Source: Deltaproteobacteria bacterium (GTDB lineage: Bacteria; Desulfobacterota; Desulfarculia; Adiutricales; Adiutricaceae). From it: a DNA stretch of 56,122 nucleotides. Each line of letters opens with the position of its first letter. The stretch's first letter is position 1. Location: the NCBI GenBank assembly GCA_031265205.1, contig JAISCZ010000128.1, forward strand, positions 1 to 56,122. The letters run 5' to 3'. Under the pieces are notes generated by a model. That model was not told where the DNA came from, ran no database searches, and was given only the letters and a program-made list of their open reading frames with translations. Position numbers and translations under genes: made by a program. Shown piece by piece: positions 18,038-27,463 of this stretch.

Positions 18038-19411
18038 TCAGTTACGCAAGCTGTGGATGGGCGCGGGAACGCGCCCGCCCAAAGCGATAAAGGCCTCGGC
18101 CTCAGCCCAATCCGGGACGGCCATAACGGTCGCCCGGCCTAAAAGGCCCCCGTAGCTAACCTCGTCCCCGGCCTTTTTGCCGGGCGCGGGGAGGAGCCTC
18201 GCGGCCGTGGTTTTATGGTTGGTGACCCCGATGGCCATTTCATCGGCGATAATGGCGGCGATGGTGGCGGCCCGGGTGTCCCCGGGGATCGCGACCATGT
18301 CGAGGCCCACCGAACAGACCGAGGTCAGCGCCTCCAGGACGCCGAGCCCCAAATGGCCCTCGAGGGCGGCCTGGCCGATCCCCAAGTCCTCGGAGACGGG
18401 GATAAAGGCCCCGGAAAGCCCTCCCACGTGGCTGGAGGCGAAGGCCCCGCCCTTTTTGACGGCGTCGTTAATAAGCGATAGGAGGGCCACGCTCCCCGGA
18501 ACGCCGATGGCCTTCAGGCCAAAAGACTGAAAAATCTCCCCCACGCTGTCCCCCACCTGGGGGGACGGGGCCAAAGAAAGATCCACCACCCCAAAAGGCG
18601 CGCCCAAAAGCTCGGCCACCTCGCGCCCCAGAATCTCGCCGACCCGGGTCACCTTAAAGGCCACGCGCTTGATGGTCTCGCTTAAATCCCCCAAACTGGG
18701 CTTGCGGGGGCCTTCCATGGCTCGGTCCACGGCTTTTTTGACCACCCCGGGCCCGGAAACGCCCACGTTGACGACCGCGTCGGGCTCGCCCAGGCCATGG
18801 TAGGCCCCGGCCATAAAGGGCGTGTCCGGGGGAATGTTGGCGAAGGCCACGAGTTTGGCGCAGGCGAGCCCGTCCGTCTCCCGGGAAAGCCAGGCCGTCT
18901 CTTTAATGACGGAGCCCAGCAAGGCTATCGCGTCCATGTTGACGCCGTCGCGGCTCGAGGCCACGCTCACGGACGAGCAGACCCTTTCCGTGGAGCTTAA
19001 GGACTCCGGAAGGCTTTGAATGAGGGCCAAATCCCCCTGGGCCAGGCCCTTTTCCACGAGGGCCCCGAAGCCTCCCACGAAGTCCACCCCCACCTCGCGG
19101 GCGGCCTCGTCCAAGGCCTTGGCGACTTTGGGGATGTCTTGGGGCCCAAAGGGGGCGCAAAGGGGGGCGATGGGGGACACGGCCAGGCGTTTGTGGACCA
19201 CGGGGATCCCGTATTTTTCGGCGACGGAATCGCAGGCGGAGACGAGCGTCGCGGCTTTGCGGCGGATTTTATCCGAAATCTTATCCACGAGCCGGGAAAT
19301 GTCGTCGGAGGCGCAGTCCCAGAGGGAAAGCCCCAAAGTGATGGCCCGCACGTCCAAGCGCTCATTTTTCAGCATCGCCAAGGTGGCGGAGACTTCCCGA
19401 TCCGTTAGCAT
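18038..19411 (-). CDS. UPF0210 (PFL/DUF711) family protein
   Basis: This 457-residue protein matches the UPF0210 family in length and in its opening (ML-x7-ATLAML then LDVRAITLGLSLWDC). Gly/Ala-rich blocks typical of the family follow (INVDAIALLGS-like segment, VGVSGPGVVKKAVDR, SVGEIFQSFGLK, GLSGAFIPVSEDLG). Structures of the family show a pyruvate-formate-lyase-like fold, but the reaction is unknown. In many genomes an ACT-domain protein is the partner; here an ACT-domain gene lies 7 kb away (26043-26618). A terminator directly follows, so it is monocistronic or last in its unit. Confidence 0.92.
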   Translation of the reverse strand: MLTDREVSATLAMLKNERLDVRAITLGLSLWDCASDDISRLVDKISDKIRRKAATLVSACDSVAEKYGIPVVHKRLAVSPIAPLCAPFGPQDIPKVAKALDEAAREVGVDFVGGFGALVEKGLAQGDLALIQSLPESLSSTERVCSSVSVASSRDGVNMDAIALLGSVIKETAWLSRETDGLACAKLVAFANIPPDTPFMAGAYHGLGEPDAVVNVGVSGPGVVKKAVDRAMEGPRKPSLGDLSETIKRVAFKVTRVGEILGREVAELLGAPFGVVDLSLAPSPQVGDSVGEIFQSFGLKAIGVPGSVALLSLINDAVKKGGAFASSHVGGLSGAFIPVSEDLGIGQAALEGHLGLGVLEALTSVCSVGLDMVAIPGDTRAATIAAIIADEMAIGVTNHKTTAARLLPAPGKKAGDEVSYGGLLGRATVMAVPDWAEAEAFIALGGRVPAPIHSLRN

Positions 19412-20965
19412 AGTATAGGCGCGATATCCATCGTAAAAGCCGCTCGCGGCGAGGCTCTGGGCGGGGAATAAGGGCGGGGGTTAGGGCGGGAAAAAGGGCC
19501 CCCAAAAAAGAAAACACCCTCAAAATCCAGTCTCGTTTTCCCGGGGAGGTCTCTTTCGCCGCTCGCGAAACCCAGAGGAGGGCCGCGAAAAAGGACCGGG
19601 TGGCGTAAAGGGCGCGCTCAAGGCCTCGGGGACTGAAGCGGAGGGTCGATCATCCAAACATTATAGTTTGTTTAAAAGGTTAGCGTCAAGATCCGCCTTG
19701 GTCGCCTGGTCGCCGCGGATCGCCCACGACCGCGCCCCAAAACCCCAATCCCGCTCCAGAGAAGACGTGGCGCTCCCCTATTCCCTAAGCCGCCGTGGGG
19801 AACGCCACGGCCGGAGGGCGCTTCGGCGCGGCGCCGCGCCCGGCTCTCTCCCCGCCTGGGCCAGGGGCGCGCCGAGCGCGGGCCCCGCGCGGGGAAAGAG
19901 ATCCACCGGGAGTATGGGGCGTTGGCTCGGATCGAGATTTGGGCGCGAAGAGGGGGACCCTCAAGGACCCAGCGGCTAGAGGGGGAGGTTCCAAGAGCCA
20001 GGGGGGGAACCGCTCGCGCCCGCGCGCGGCGAGGCCCCCGCCGCCGGGGAGCGCCAAAGCGGAAAGGCCGCCTCGCGGCGGAACGCCTTAAGCTCGCGCG
20101 GGCGCGATCGTCCGCCCCTGGGCGGGCGCCAGTCTCGCGGGACGCGACCGCGGCCCAAGCTCCCCCGCGGCGCTTCTCGGTCGCGGCGCTCCGCCTCGGG
20201 AGCCTGGAACCGCGTCCATAGGGAGGCGCCCGCGGCGGGGAGGCGTCTCGTGGGGCGTGGCCTGGAAGGCGACACGCGTTCTAAGCCGGGCCGGGAGTCG
20301 GCGAGCGGGCCCCGCCCTGGAGGCGGGCCTGGCCGGGACGGGCGGGCTATACGGGGGAAGCCTCAGGCCGGCGCCTTCGCGAACGCGCGTTTCAGTGGGG
20401 AGGCGGCCGGGACCTTTGGGGGCGCGGAGATGGCCGCCTCCGCCACGGGCGACGTCATGGATACGCCGGGAGCGGCGAGGGAGGGCGCCGCTGGACCCGC
20501 GACCGACTCCTGGCGGAAGAAGACGTTGAAGTCCTCTTTCAGCCGCGAGCGCGCGTTCATGTCTTGCCCGCCGTCATCGAGGACCCGGTCGCTCTCCTCC
20601 GCCAAGACGATCATGGGAGACTCTGGTCAGCCTGGAGCCTCGCGGAGACGAGCCCGGGCGAGGCGTCCGGGCGGTTCCCCTCCGCCGTAAAGGACGGCGA
20701 CCACTAGCTTGACGATGACGCCTCCGGTCCGGGGAAGGGAACGTTTCGCGCGGGCCGAAGCCGTGGAAGCCCTTGGTTAAGGTCGCGGAGAAGGCAACCG
20801 GCTTGGCTGGCCGACCGAAGCTCGCCCCGCGCCCGTCGCGACCGCCGACCGGGGCCAACAGGCCGCGCCGGAGAAGTAAGCGCCAAAAGGCGACAAGCGG
20901 CCCGGACATTCGCCGTGGCGCTGGGGAAGGCCGCGGGAGGATATCTGGCGCCAGGGCGCGTGCCG
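19412..20965. other. intergenic, GC-rich, no supported gene
   Basis: This stretch of 1.55 kb has several long frames created by GC-rich composition. The only partly convincing one is minus 20363-20614 (83 codons, starting MIVLAEESDRVLDDGG, then SRLKEDFNVFFR and an Ala/Pro tail). It could be the 3' remnant of an older gene, but it has no ribosome site or known domain. Confidence 0.4.
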
Positions 20966-21688
20966 TCAGGCGCCCTTGCCGGGAGCTTCCGCCCCAGAGG
21001 CAATGTCCCGTGACCTTTTCTCCCGTTTGTCTTTCCCTCGCCGACGCCAGTACGGCCCCTCCAAACTTGCCACCTCAGCCCGCAAAAGCGAATATGACTC
21101 GAAAAGGTTGTCAATTCTGCTGTTTGTAGCGGTTATACTTGTTTTAACCTCATTTACGCTCTCTTTGACATCAGCTTTGACCTTATTTATGCTCTCTTTT
21201 ACCTCATTTATGCTCTCTTTTACCTCATTTATGCTCTCTTTGACATCAATTTTGACATCATTTATGCTCTCTTTGACATCAATTTTGAAATCATTTATGC
21301 TGGCTTTGATATCAGCCTTGAACTCTTTGAAATCAGCCTTTAACTCTTTGAAATTAGCGATATTGTCGCTTCTTAAAATGTTTATGTTGTTGAACGTGGT
21401 ATCGGCTTGATTCACGAGAAACGCTACGACAGCAGTCACGACAATGCCGAAAGCCATAATGATTACGCCGATTCCCCATTGGAGAACGGCGGAGTCATTG
21501 GACGCGGGTATCAGGCTATGGGTGTTATTAGTGAAAAATATCGCGCCAAGCGCCGAGAGAACTACGCCGACAAAGACAATGACGACCATCTTGAAGAAAG
21601 AGGATTTGCCGTACGCCGCCGCCGGGGCGCGGACAACGGTCACGGTTTCGAGTGGCGGGCCATGGGTGACGGTATTGCCATCGGGCAT
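20966..21688 (-). CDS. two-TM protein with heptad/hendecad coiled-coil repeats
   Basis: This 240-residue protein has AGGAGG about 10 bases before the ATG. Two membrane helices lie at about 33-54 and 68-92 (VVIVFVGVVLSALGAIFF; IGVIIMAFGIVVTAVVAFL). A long coiled coil covers about 95-200 and is built of 11-residue units (SINDFKIDVKE, SINDVKIDVKE, SINKVKADVKE) and 7-residue units (SINEVKE twice). A basic tail follows (WRRRGKDKREKRSR). Both unit lengths keep the coiled-coil phase. The gene is more AT-rich than its surroundings. The family is not recognised. Confidence 0.75.
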   Translation of the reverse strand: MPDGNTVTHGPPLETVTVVRAPAAAYGKSSFFKMVVIVFVGVVLSALGAIFFTNNTHSLIPASNDSAVLQWGIGVIIMAFGIVVTAVVAFLVNQADTTFNNINILRSDNIANFKELKADFKEFKADIKASINDFKIDVKESINDVKIDVKESINEVKESINEVKESINKVKADVKESVNEVKTSITATNSRIDNLFESYSLLRAEVASLEGPYWRRRGKDKREKRSRDIASGAEAPGKGA

Positions 21689-21883
21689 CGTATTCTATCC
21701 TCCTGACATGTGACTTTATCATAAAAAACTTTGCCGCGCGATATCCCTCCCGGCCTCACGACCGCCGAAACCGCTGGCCCGGCGCGGGAGGAGCGTTTCC
21801 GAACGACCGGGCCGATTCTTCGGCGTCGGGATTCAGGGTTCAAGTCCGAACCACGTCGCGCTAAATCCTAAATTCCACTCAAT

Positions 21884-21919
21884 TTAGAGTATACGGCCAA
21901 ATTAGAGTATACGGCCATA
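21884..21919. repeat. 18-bp tandem duplication
   Basis: Two adjacent near-identical 18-base units (ttagagtatacggccaaa and a copy ending ata) lie just beyond the stop of the LRR gene. Confidence 0.7.
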
Positions 21920-21937
21920 TTACGTAATAGCTCACCC

Positions 21938-24031
21938 CTATTTGTAATCCAAGAGGATATGGGCGCGGGGCAATAAGGACTCCAAGGCGTGACGGTCGCC
22001 GACCACCGCCGTGTCCAACCAGAGATAGAGGAGATTGGGCAAGTTAGCTAAGGGCTCAAAGCTCTCGGGGGCGTTGGATTTCAAAGAGAGGCTCTCGAGG
22101 CGCAGAAGGGAAGAGAGGGGCCCGAGGTCGCGCACCCGATTGTAGTTGAGACGCAGGAGGATTAAAGATTTCAAAGAGGCGATGGGCCCCAGGTCCTGAA
22201 TAAGATTATCGCTGAGGCATAAGGTCTCAAGCTTATGGAGATTGCTTAAGGGGCCCAGGTCCCTGACTCCCACGGAATTGAGCTCCAATTCCCTTAATTC
22301 GGAAAGGTTAGCGAGGGCTTTGAGGTTGCGGGGGCGGTTGTTGTCCAGGGACAGGGAGACGATGGACTTAAGGTTTTGGAGGGGCCGCAGATCCTCAATA
22401 AAATTGTTGGAAAGGACGAGATTTTGGAGGGCCGCGAGGCCCTCGAGGGGCCTTATGTCAGCGATCTGATTGGAATCCAAGGAGAGTTTGACCAAGTTTT
22501 TGAGGTCCGCGAGGGGCCAGATATCCTCAAGACGGTTGGAATCCAAGTCGAGACACTCGGCGCGCGCCAAAGCGGAAAGGGGGCTGAGGTCGAAGATGGC
22601 GTTTTTCCGCAAATTTAAGCTTTTCAAGACCGTCAGGCCGCGCAAAGGCGCGAGATCCACTAAGGCGTTTTCGGCCAGCGAAAGCTCCTTTAATACCCAA
22701 AAATCCTTTAAGGGCGAAAGGTCCTCGATTAAGTTCCCGTTCAGATTGAGGGTCTGAATCAGGGTCAGCCGCGAGAGCGGAGTTAAATCGCTCACCTCGT
22801 TAAACCTTAGCGAAAGTTTTTTAAGTTTCCGCAATTTGGCGAGGGGCGCGAGATCCCGCGTCTTATTGTGATCGAAGGTGAGGACTTCCAAGGCGGTTAA
22901 ACCCTTAAGAGGCGCGAGATCGCGGATCCTGTTGCGGTCCAGGCTCAAATTCGCGAGGGTGGCTTTCCCCTCCAGGGGGCTTAAGTCCTCCACCCTATTG
23001 TTGCGCAGCTCCAAGATCCTCAGATTTTTCAGATCCCTTAAGGGCGAAATGTCCTCAATATGGTTTTTCTCCAAAACCAGCTCTCTGAGGTTAACGAGCG
23101 TCGCCAAGGGCCCCAAGTCCGCGACGCCGTTTTCGCTTAAGACCAAGCTCTCCAGCGCGGCGAGTCCCCCCAAGGGGGCGAGGCTGGGCTCGCGTGGGCT
23201 CTCCGTGGCCCCGGCGCTGAAGGGGGTTCCGGAAAGGGGCTCCAGGGGCCGGCTCTGGTGGAGATTTAAGGTCTTAAGCTTCGCCAAAGAGGCCAACGGG
23301 GCCAAAGACTCAATCCTGTTGCCGTTTAAAATCAGATCCTCCAACTCCGTCAGGCCCGCGAGGGGCGAAAGGTCGGAGACGAGGTTATTCATGAGGTTAA
23401 GGGTCTTGAGTTTCGAAAGCGAGGCGAGGGGCGAGAGATCCTCAATCTGATTGCCGTAGAGAAGAAGCTCCTCAAGGTTGACTAAAGGGGAAAGGGGACT
23501 TAAATCAGCGATGAAGCCGTAGGCCAACTGCAGCGTGACGAGCCCCGTCAGCTGGCCGAGGGGCGCGATGTCCCCCGGAAAAAAGTTGGCCAGGCGCAGC
23601 TCTTTGAGTTCCGCGAGAGAGACGAAGTCCTTGAGGTTAAAAAGGCGGTTGTAATTGAGTCCCAACTTCTGGATGCCGGGAAAAGAGGCGAGAAAAGGCA
23701 GGGCCGTCAACTCGTTGTTGTTTAGATACAGTTCCCTCAGAGCGGGGAGGTTGGCCAGTTCCAAAGTCGTCAGGCCGCAGCCCGAGAGGGAAAGCTCCCT
23801 TAAGGTGGGGATAGCCTCTATTTTGACGGGCCCCCTAAAAAAGCAGCCGTCCAGATAGAGGCCCACCAGGGCCCCGTTTTGGACCATGGCGTTGTCCGCT
23901 GGAAGCGTCGCCTGGCCCGAAGCGGAAAAATCCCAGGAAAGGGCCCCTGGAGCCGCCAATTTAAACAGTTTCGCCAAAGCTTCCACCGCCGGGGGCGAGG
24001 CGACGATTTGGCCGTTAGGGTTAATTGCCAT
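21938..24031 (-). CDS. large leucine-rich-repeat protein (SDS22/internalin-type repeats)
   Basis: This 697-residue protein is made of roughly 25 leucine-rich repeats of 21-22 residues with the pattern LxxLxxLxLxxNxIxDLxPL (for example LRELYLNNNELTALPFL near residue 88 and LKTLNLMNNLVSDLSPLAGL later). A short N-terminal cap (1-65) has no signal peptide or membrane segment, and there is no LPxTG or barrel at the C-terminus (DTAVVGDRHALESLLPRAH). It is probably a cytoplasmic or unconventionally exported binding protein. SDS22-type repeats are common in eukaryotes and in bacterial proteins that meet host cells. Only the repeat class can be assigned. Confidence 0.9.
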   Translation of the reverse strand: MAINPNGQIVASPPAVEALAKLFKLAAPGALSWDFSASGQATLPADNAMVQNGALVGLYLDGCFFRGPVKIEAIPTLRELSLSGCGLTTLELANLPALRELYLNNNELTALPFLASFPGIQKLGLNYNRLFNLKDFVSLAELKELRLANFFPGDIAPLGQLTGLVTLQLAYGFIADLSPLSPLVNLEELLLYGNQIEDLSPLASLSKLKTLNLMNNLVSDLSPLAGLTELEDLILNGNRIESLAPLASLAKLKTLNLHQSRPLEPLSGTPFSAGATESPREPSLAPLGGLAALESLVLSENGVADLGPLATLVNLRELVLEKNHIEDISPLRDLKNLRILELRNNRVEDLSPLEGKATLANLSLDRNRIRDLAPLKGLTALEVLTFDHNKTRDLAPLAKLRKLKKLSLRFNEVSDLTPLSRLTLIQTLNLNGNLIEDLSPLKDFWVLKELSLAENALVDLAPLRGLTVLKSLNLRKNAIFDLSPLSALARAECLDLDSNRLEDIWPLADLKNLVKLSLDSNQIADIRPLEGLAALQNLVLSNNFIEDLRPLQNLKSIVSLSLDNNRPRNLKALANLSELRELELNSVGVRDLGPLSNLHKLETLCLSDNLIQDLGPIASLKSLILLRLNYNRVRDLGPLSSLLRLESLSLKSNAPESFEPLANLPNLLYLWLDTAVVGDRHALESLLPRAHILLDYK

Positions 24032-24964
24032 GGGGAAGAACTTCCGGAACGCGCGCGATTTTTGAAATTTCCCCCGGAGCGGTTAGCGCCGCGCCGGAGG
24101 ACGGTAATTTTTCTTGAGCCTGAGGGTCCCCGGGGGAGGGAACCTTTGGCCTTAGCCGTGGAATCGGAGAGCGGGGCTCTCCCGGAGTTGGGGGCCCGCG
24201 GCGAGCGTCAATTAAAATAACGAAAAAAAAGACCCTTTTATTAAGGATAAAAAGATAGGGCGCGGGAAGGCGGGGCGCTCGGGCGAGCGCCCCGCCTTCC
24301 CAGAGGGGATCCTCGAAGGGCCGACGCGTTTCCGCCGCGCCGGGAGAGGCGAAGGACAATCAAAATCGCGGAAGATCGCCATATAATCTTTCAATATAAG
24401 ATAAATATTTTATTATTACAAGACGCGATTTCGCCCACCTTTCCCCTCTCGCGCGTCTTCGCGCCGCTGGGAGCGGGCCTGAGGCTTCGCGAAAATATTT
24501 TGGGAAAAGACGATTCGTTTCGGCGCGGACCCGCCATCGAAAAATGACATATAAGCGACGTTGTATTAAACTTCGTGAATTATAGCGTTGTATTATATGA
24601 ACTATAACTATATCGCGACGTTTAGCCCAAAACTTGGATATCCCGCGCGCGCGGGGCCCGCGGGCGGGCGGGGCTCGGCCTGGCCCAGATCGCCGGATCA
24701 AGAGCGCGTCCAGGCCCGGCTCCGCGCTCCTCGCCATTCCGTCCCGCGCGGAAACGCCGCCTTGGAGCCTTTTTCCCCGGCGGCGCTTGGCTCTCGCCTC
24801 CCCGGAGGCGTAAGCCAAGCGCCAAGCGCGCGGCCTTCGGGAAAGCGCGCGAAATCCTCTATAATATCCTTAACCCCAACCCCAAACTTCGACGCGAGAG
24901 AGTTTTTCTTCCCCCCGGCGCGGGAGCCGTTCGCCAACCGCGCTTTTACTTTGAGGAGGACGCC
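24032..24964. other. intergenic between divergent LRR and methyltransferase genes
   Basis: There is no gene. It contains a strong hairpin (24264-24301) and an AT-rich block (24360-24620) that could hold divergent promoters. The rest is GC-rich. Confidence 0.4.
24251..24301 (-). terminator. 17-bp perfect hairpin with T-run, upstream of the LRR gene
   Basis: Arms 24264-24280 and 24285-24301 pair perfectly around a 4-base loop. Five T follow on the minus strand at 24251-24255. It lies 220 bases upstream of the LRR start, so it either ends unseen upstream transcription or acts as a leader attenuator. Confidence 0.6.
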
Positions 24965-25993
24965 ATGCCCCAATTTAACTGGACCCCCCAGACGCTTTTT
25001 TCCCTCACCCATGAAACCTGGAAAGCCTCAGCGGTCCAGGCCGGGCTCTCTTTAGGGCTCTTTGGGGCGATCGCGGCCTTAGGCGCGGGAGCCACCGCGG
25101 CCAAAGTGGCCCAAAAGGCTAAAACCGACCCCCGGGCCACGGCCGCGCTGCTCACGGCCCTCGTCGCGCTGGAACTCGTGGAGCGGGCCGGGGAGACCTT
25201 TAGTCTCCCGGAATTTTCCCTGGCCTATCTCGTTGAGGAGTCTCCCGACTACTTCGGGCATATTCTCCTCCATACGGGACACCTGGCCCCCGCCTGGGCC
25301 AATCTGGCCCAAACGGTCAAAAGCGGGAAAAAACACGAGCCCCCCGTCCTCGCGGACGCGGCCGCCCGCGAGGCTTGGGAAAAAAAGCGTTTTCGCTCTT
25401 TCCTGATGGGCATGTACAACGTCGCGAGCCTGCAGGCCCCGCTCTTGGCCCAAGCCGTGGATCTCGCGGGCGCCCAAAGCCTCTTGGACCTCGGCGGGGG
25501 CCCCGGGACCTACGCCGCCGCCTTCTGCGCCGCTAACCCCAACCTTAAGGCCGTGGTCTTCGATCGGCCCGGCTCCGCGGAATTGGCCCAAGAAGTCCTC
25601 GCCAAATATCAGGTCGCCGATAGGGTCAGTTTCGTGGGTGGCGATTTTCTGGAAAGCCCGCTTCCCCAAGGCTTTGACGCCGTCTGGCTCAGCCAGGTTC
25701 TCCACGGCGAGTCGGCGGCCAACGCCTTAAAGCTCGTCCAGAGGGCCGCGGAGACCCTCAAGGCCGGGGGCAAGCTCTTCATCCAGGAATTTGTCCTGGA
25801 CGACGACCGCCGGGGTCCCTTGGGCCCCGCCCTCTTCGCCCTCAACATGCTCCTGCAAACGGACGGCGGCGCGGCTTACGCCTACGGCGAAATCCGCGAA
25901 ATGATGGAGAAGGCCAATATCGCGAGCGTGCGGGAGATCAGCGCGCCATTGCCGCCGGGCAACCGCGTTCTCTGGGGCGTCCGCGCGGCTTAA
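24965..25993 (+). CDS. SAM-dependent O-methyltransferase (Methyltransf_2 type)
   Basis: This 342-residue protein has an N-terminal winged-helix dimerisation domain (about 1-110, TWKASAVQAGLSLGLF). A Rossmann methyltransferase domain follows, with SAM motif I LLDLGGGPGTY (173-183), the acidic residue in VVFDRPG, VGGDFLE and the catalytic-base region LSQVLHGE. This layout matches the caffeate/hydroxyneurosporene O-methyltransferase class. The substrate cannot be inferred. GAGGA lies 5 bases before the ATG. It stands alone, converging on the ACT-domain gene. Confidence 0.88.
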   Translation: MPQFNWTPQTLFSLTHETWKASAVQAGLSLGLFGAIAALGAGATAAKVAQKAKTDPRATAALLTALVALELVERAGETFSLPEFSLAYLVEESPDYFGHILLHTGHLAPAWANLAQTVKSGKKHEPPVLADAAAREAWEKKRFRSFLMGMYNVASLQAPLLAQAVDLAGAQSLLDLGGGPGTYAAAFCAANPNLKAVVFDRPGSAELAQEVLAKYQVADRVSFVGGDFLESPLPQGFDAVWLSQVLHGESAANALKLVQRAAETLKAGGKLFIQEFVLDDDRRGPLGPALFALNMLLQTDGGAAYAYGEIREMMEKANIASVREISAPLPPGNRVLWGVRAA

Positions 25994-26042
25994 GAGCCCG
26001 CGAGCCCCGCTCCGGCCCTCGGCGCGATTCTGGAGGCCCCTT

Positions 26043-26618
26043 TTAGACCCGGTTGATAGCCTCAAAGATATCGCGGTGCTGGAGGCTGATCTCGACGCCC
26101 AAACTTTCCGCCGTCTGGGCCAAGGCCTGGCGGAAAGCCTTTTGGGAAACGGAGCGGGGCACGGAGATCTCCAGGGCGATAATCAAAGGCGCGGCCATGG
26201 GGGGCTCGGCGCCGCCGGAGAGGGAAATAGCCCTCAGGTTATCAATGTTGGCGTTAAAAGAGGCTATAGTCCCGGTGACGGCGGGAATCAGGGATGGGCT
26301 GTCCGGCCCGCCGATCGACAGAACGTAAGGCTCCCCTTCGTCTTGGGTCGCCGGGGCCTCCCCCTTAATGGGGGTAATCCAGGCGAAAAGGCCTGTCTCC
26401 CTTAAAGCGCCGTTTAATTCCGCCGCCAATTTATCCAGCGCCAAAGAGGCGGGGGCGGCGGCGGAAAAGATCCCGGCGAATTGGCCCAAAAGGGTGGTTT
26501 GGCTCAGCTCGGCCATCGCGCAGCCAAAATCATGAAGGATAGAGGACACCGCGCGCACGACGCCGGGGCGGTCCCCTCCTACGACGGTCACGAGAATATT
26601 GGGGATAACTTGCGGCAT
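26043..26618 (-). CDS. tandem ACT-domain protein (GcvR-like)
   Basis: This protein has about 191 residues. I chose the ATG at 26618 (MPQVIPNILVTVVGGDRPG), because the upstream part of the longer frame is not conserved-looking. The first ACT domain covers about 5-80 (VVGGDRPGVVRAVSSIL) and the second about 95-170 (VLSIGGPDSPSLIPAVTG). The layout resembles GcvR or stand-alone ACT regulators that bind amino acids. ACT proteins are common neighbours of UPF0210 genes in other genomes, but here the two are separated. Confidence 0.82.
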   Translation of the reverse strand: MPQVIPNILVTVVGGDRPGVVRAVSSILHDFGCAMAELSQTTLLGQFAGIFSAAAPASLALDKLAAELNGALRETGLFAWITPIKGEAPATQDEGEPYVLSIGGPDSPSLIPAVTGTIASFNANIDNLRAISLSGGAEPPMAAPLIIALEISVPRSVSQKAFRQALAQTAESLGVEISLQHRDIFEAINRV

Positions 26619-27463
26619 TCGGTTTCTTTCCGATTTATATTTTAATGAAAGGGCTGATTTTAGGCTCAAAAAGCCCTTGCTTGATAACTCGCGCGGCGCG
26701 CGTCTCCTCGCCAAGAGGCCCCGCCCCCCCGAAAAACGCCTAAATCCTTAAAACCGTCCGCCGTCTGGGGAGCCGGAGGCCAAACGCTAGCCAAAGACGC
26801 GGCGTAAAAAAGCCAGCGCGGGGCGAGGGGCGATTAATATAAAAAGAAATCCCCCCAAGATCCAGCGAACCCCCAAGAAAAGACGAGGGGGATCTTTCCC
26901 TCCAAGAGAGAAAAAAAAGCGAACGCCCGCCGCGCCCCCAAGGACTCCGCCCCCTTATTAATAAAATAAGGCCTCTGGAGCCTAAGCCGCCCCAGAGGCC
27001 AAACTATTTTATAAGGAGAATACGCTTAACTATACCACGGAAAAACCCTTTAAAGCAAGCGCCAAATCATTTTAAAAAAAGGACTATTAAAGGATTATTG
27101 ACTATCAGGCGTTTTGAGATACGGGCGATACTAGGATTGATTCCTCATTTATCTGGAGCTTTCTCGTGACAGGGAAAAAAATTCGCGTTAAAAGAAATCA
27201 ATAGACCAATTTTTCGCTCAAGTCGCGAAATTAAGCGTTATTATTGAGGAAAAATTTAAATCAAAGCTAAAAAATAAATTTTAAGATTGTTATATCAACG
27301 ATATTGAACAATTATATCAAAAAGATAACAATGATACGACAATTACTATTTTTCAATTTTTGGGGGGATTGTAACGATATTTACCTGAAAAAAAATTTTC
27401 CGGATATCCTAACTCCACGCGCTGACGGCGCCTGAAGGACAAGCGCGGAGCGCCGCGTAATTT
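26619..27463. other. intergenic; hairpin at 26970-27000
   Basis: There is no gene. A perfect 9-bp stem (26970-26978 with 26992-27000) is flanked by mirrored ATAAAATA and TATTTTAT, so it looks like a bidirectional terminator. From 27050 on the sequence is AT-rich and probably belongs to the flank of the transposon. No clear terminal inverted repeat was found. Confidence 0.45.

Noticed and set aside
20363..20614. 83-codon minus-strand frame starting MIVLAEESDR
   Set aside because: It is protein-like at the start but has no ribosome site or recognised domain; kept only as a possible remnant.
21780..21860. tRNA-like T-arm (ggttcaagtccgaacc)
   Set aside because: The other tRNA arms and the CCA-end geometry cannot be found around it.
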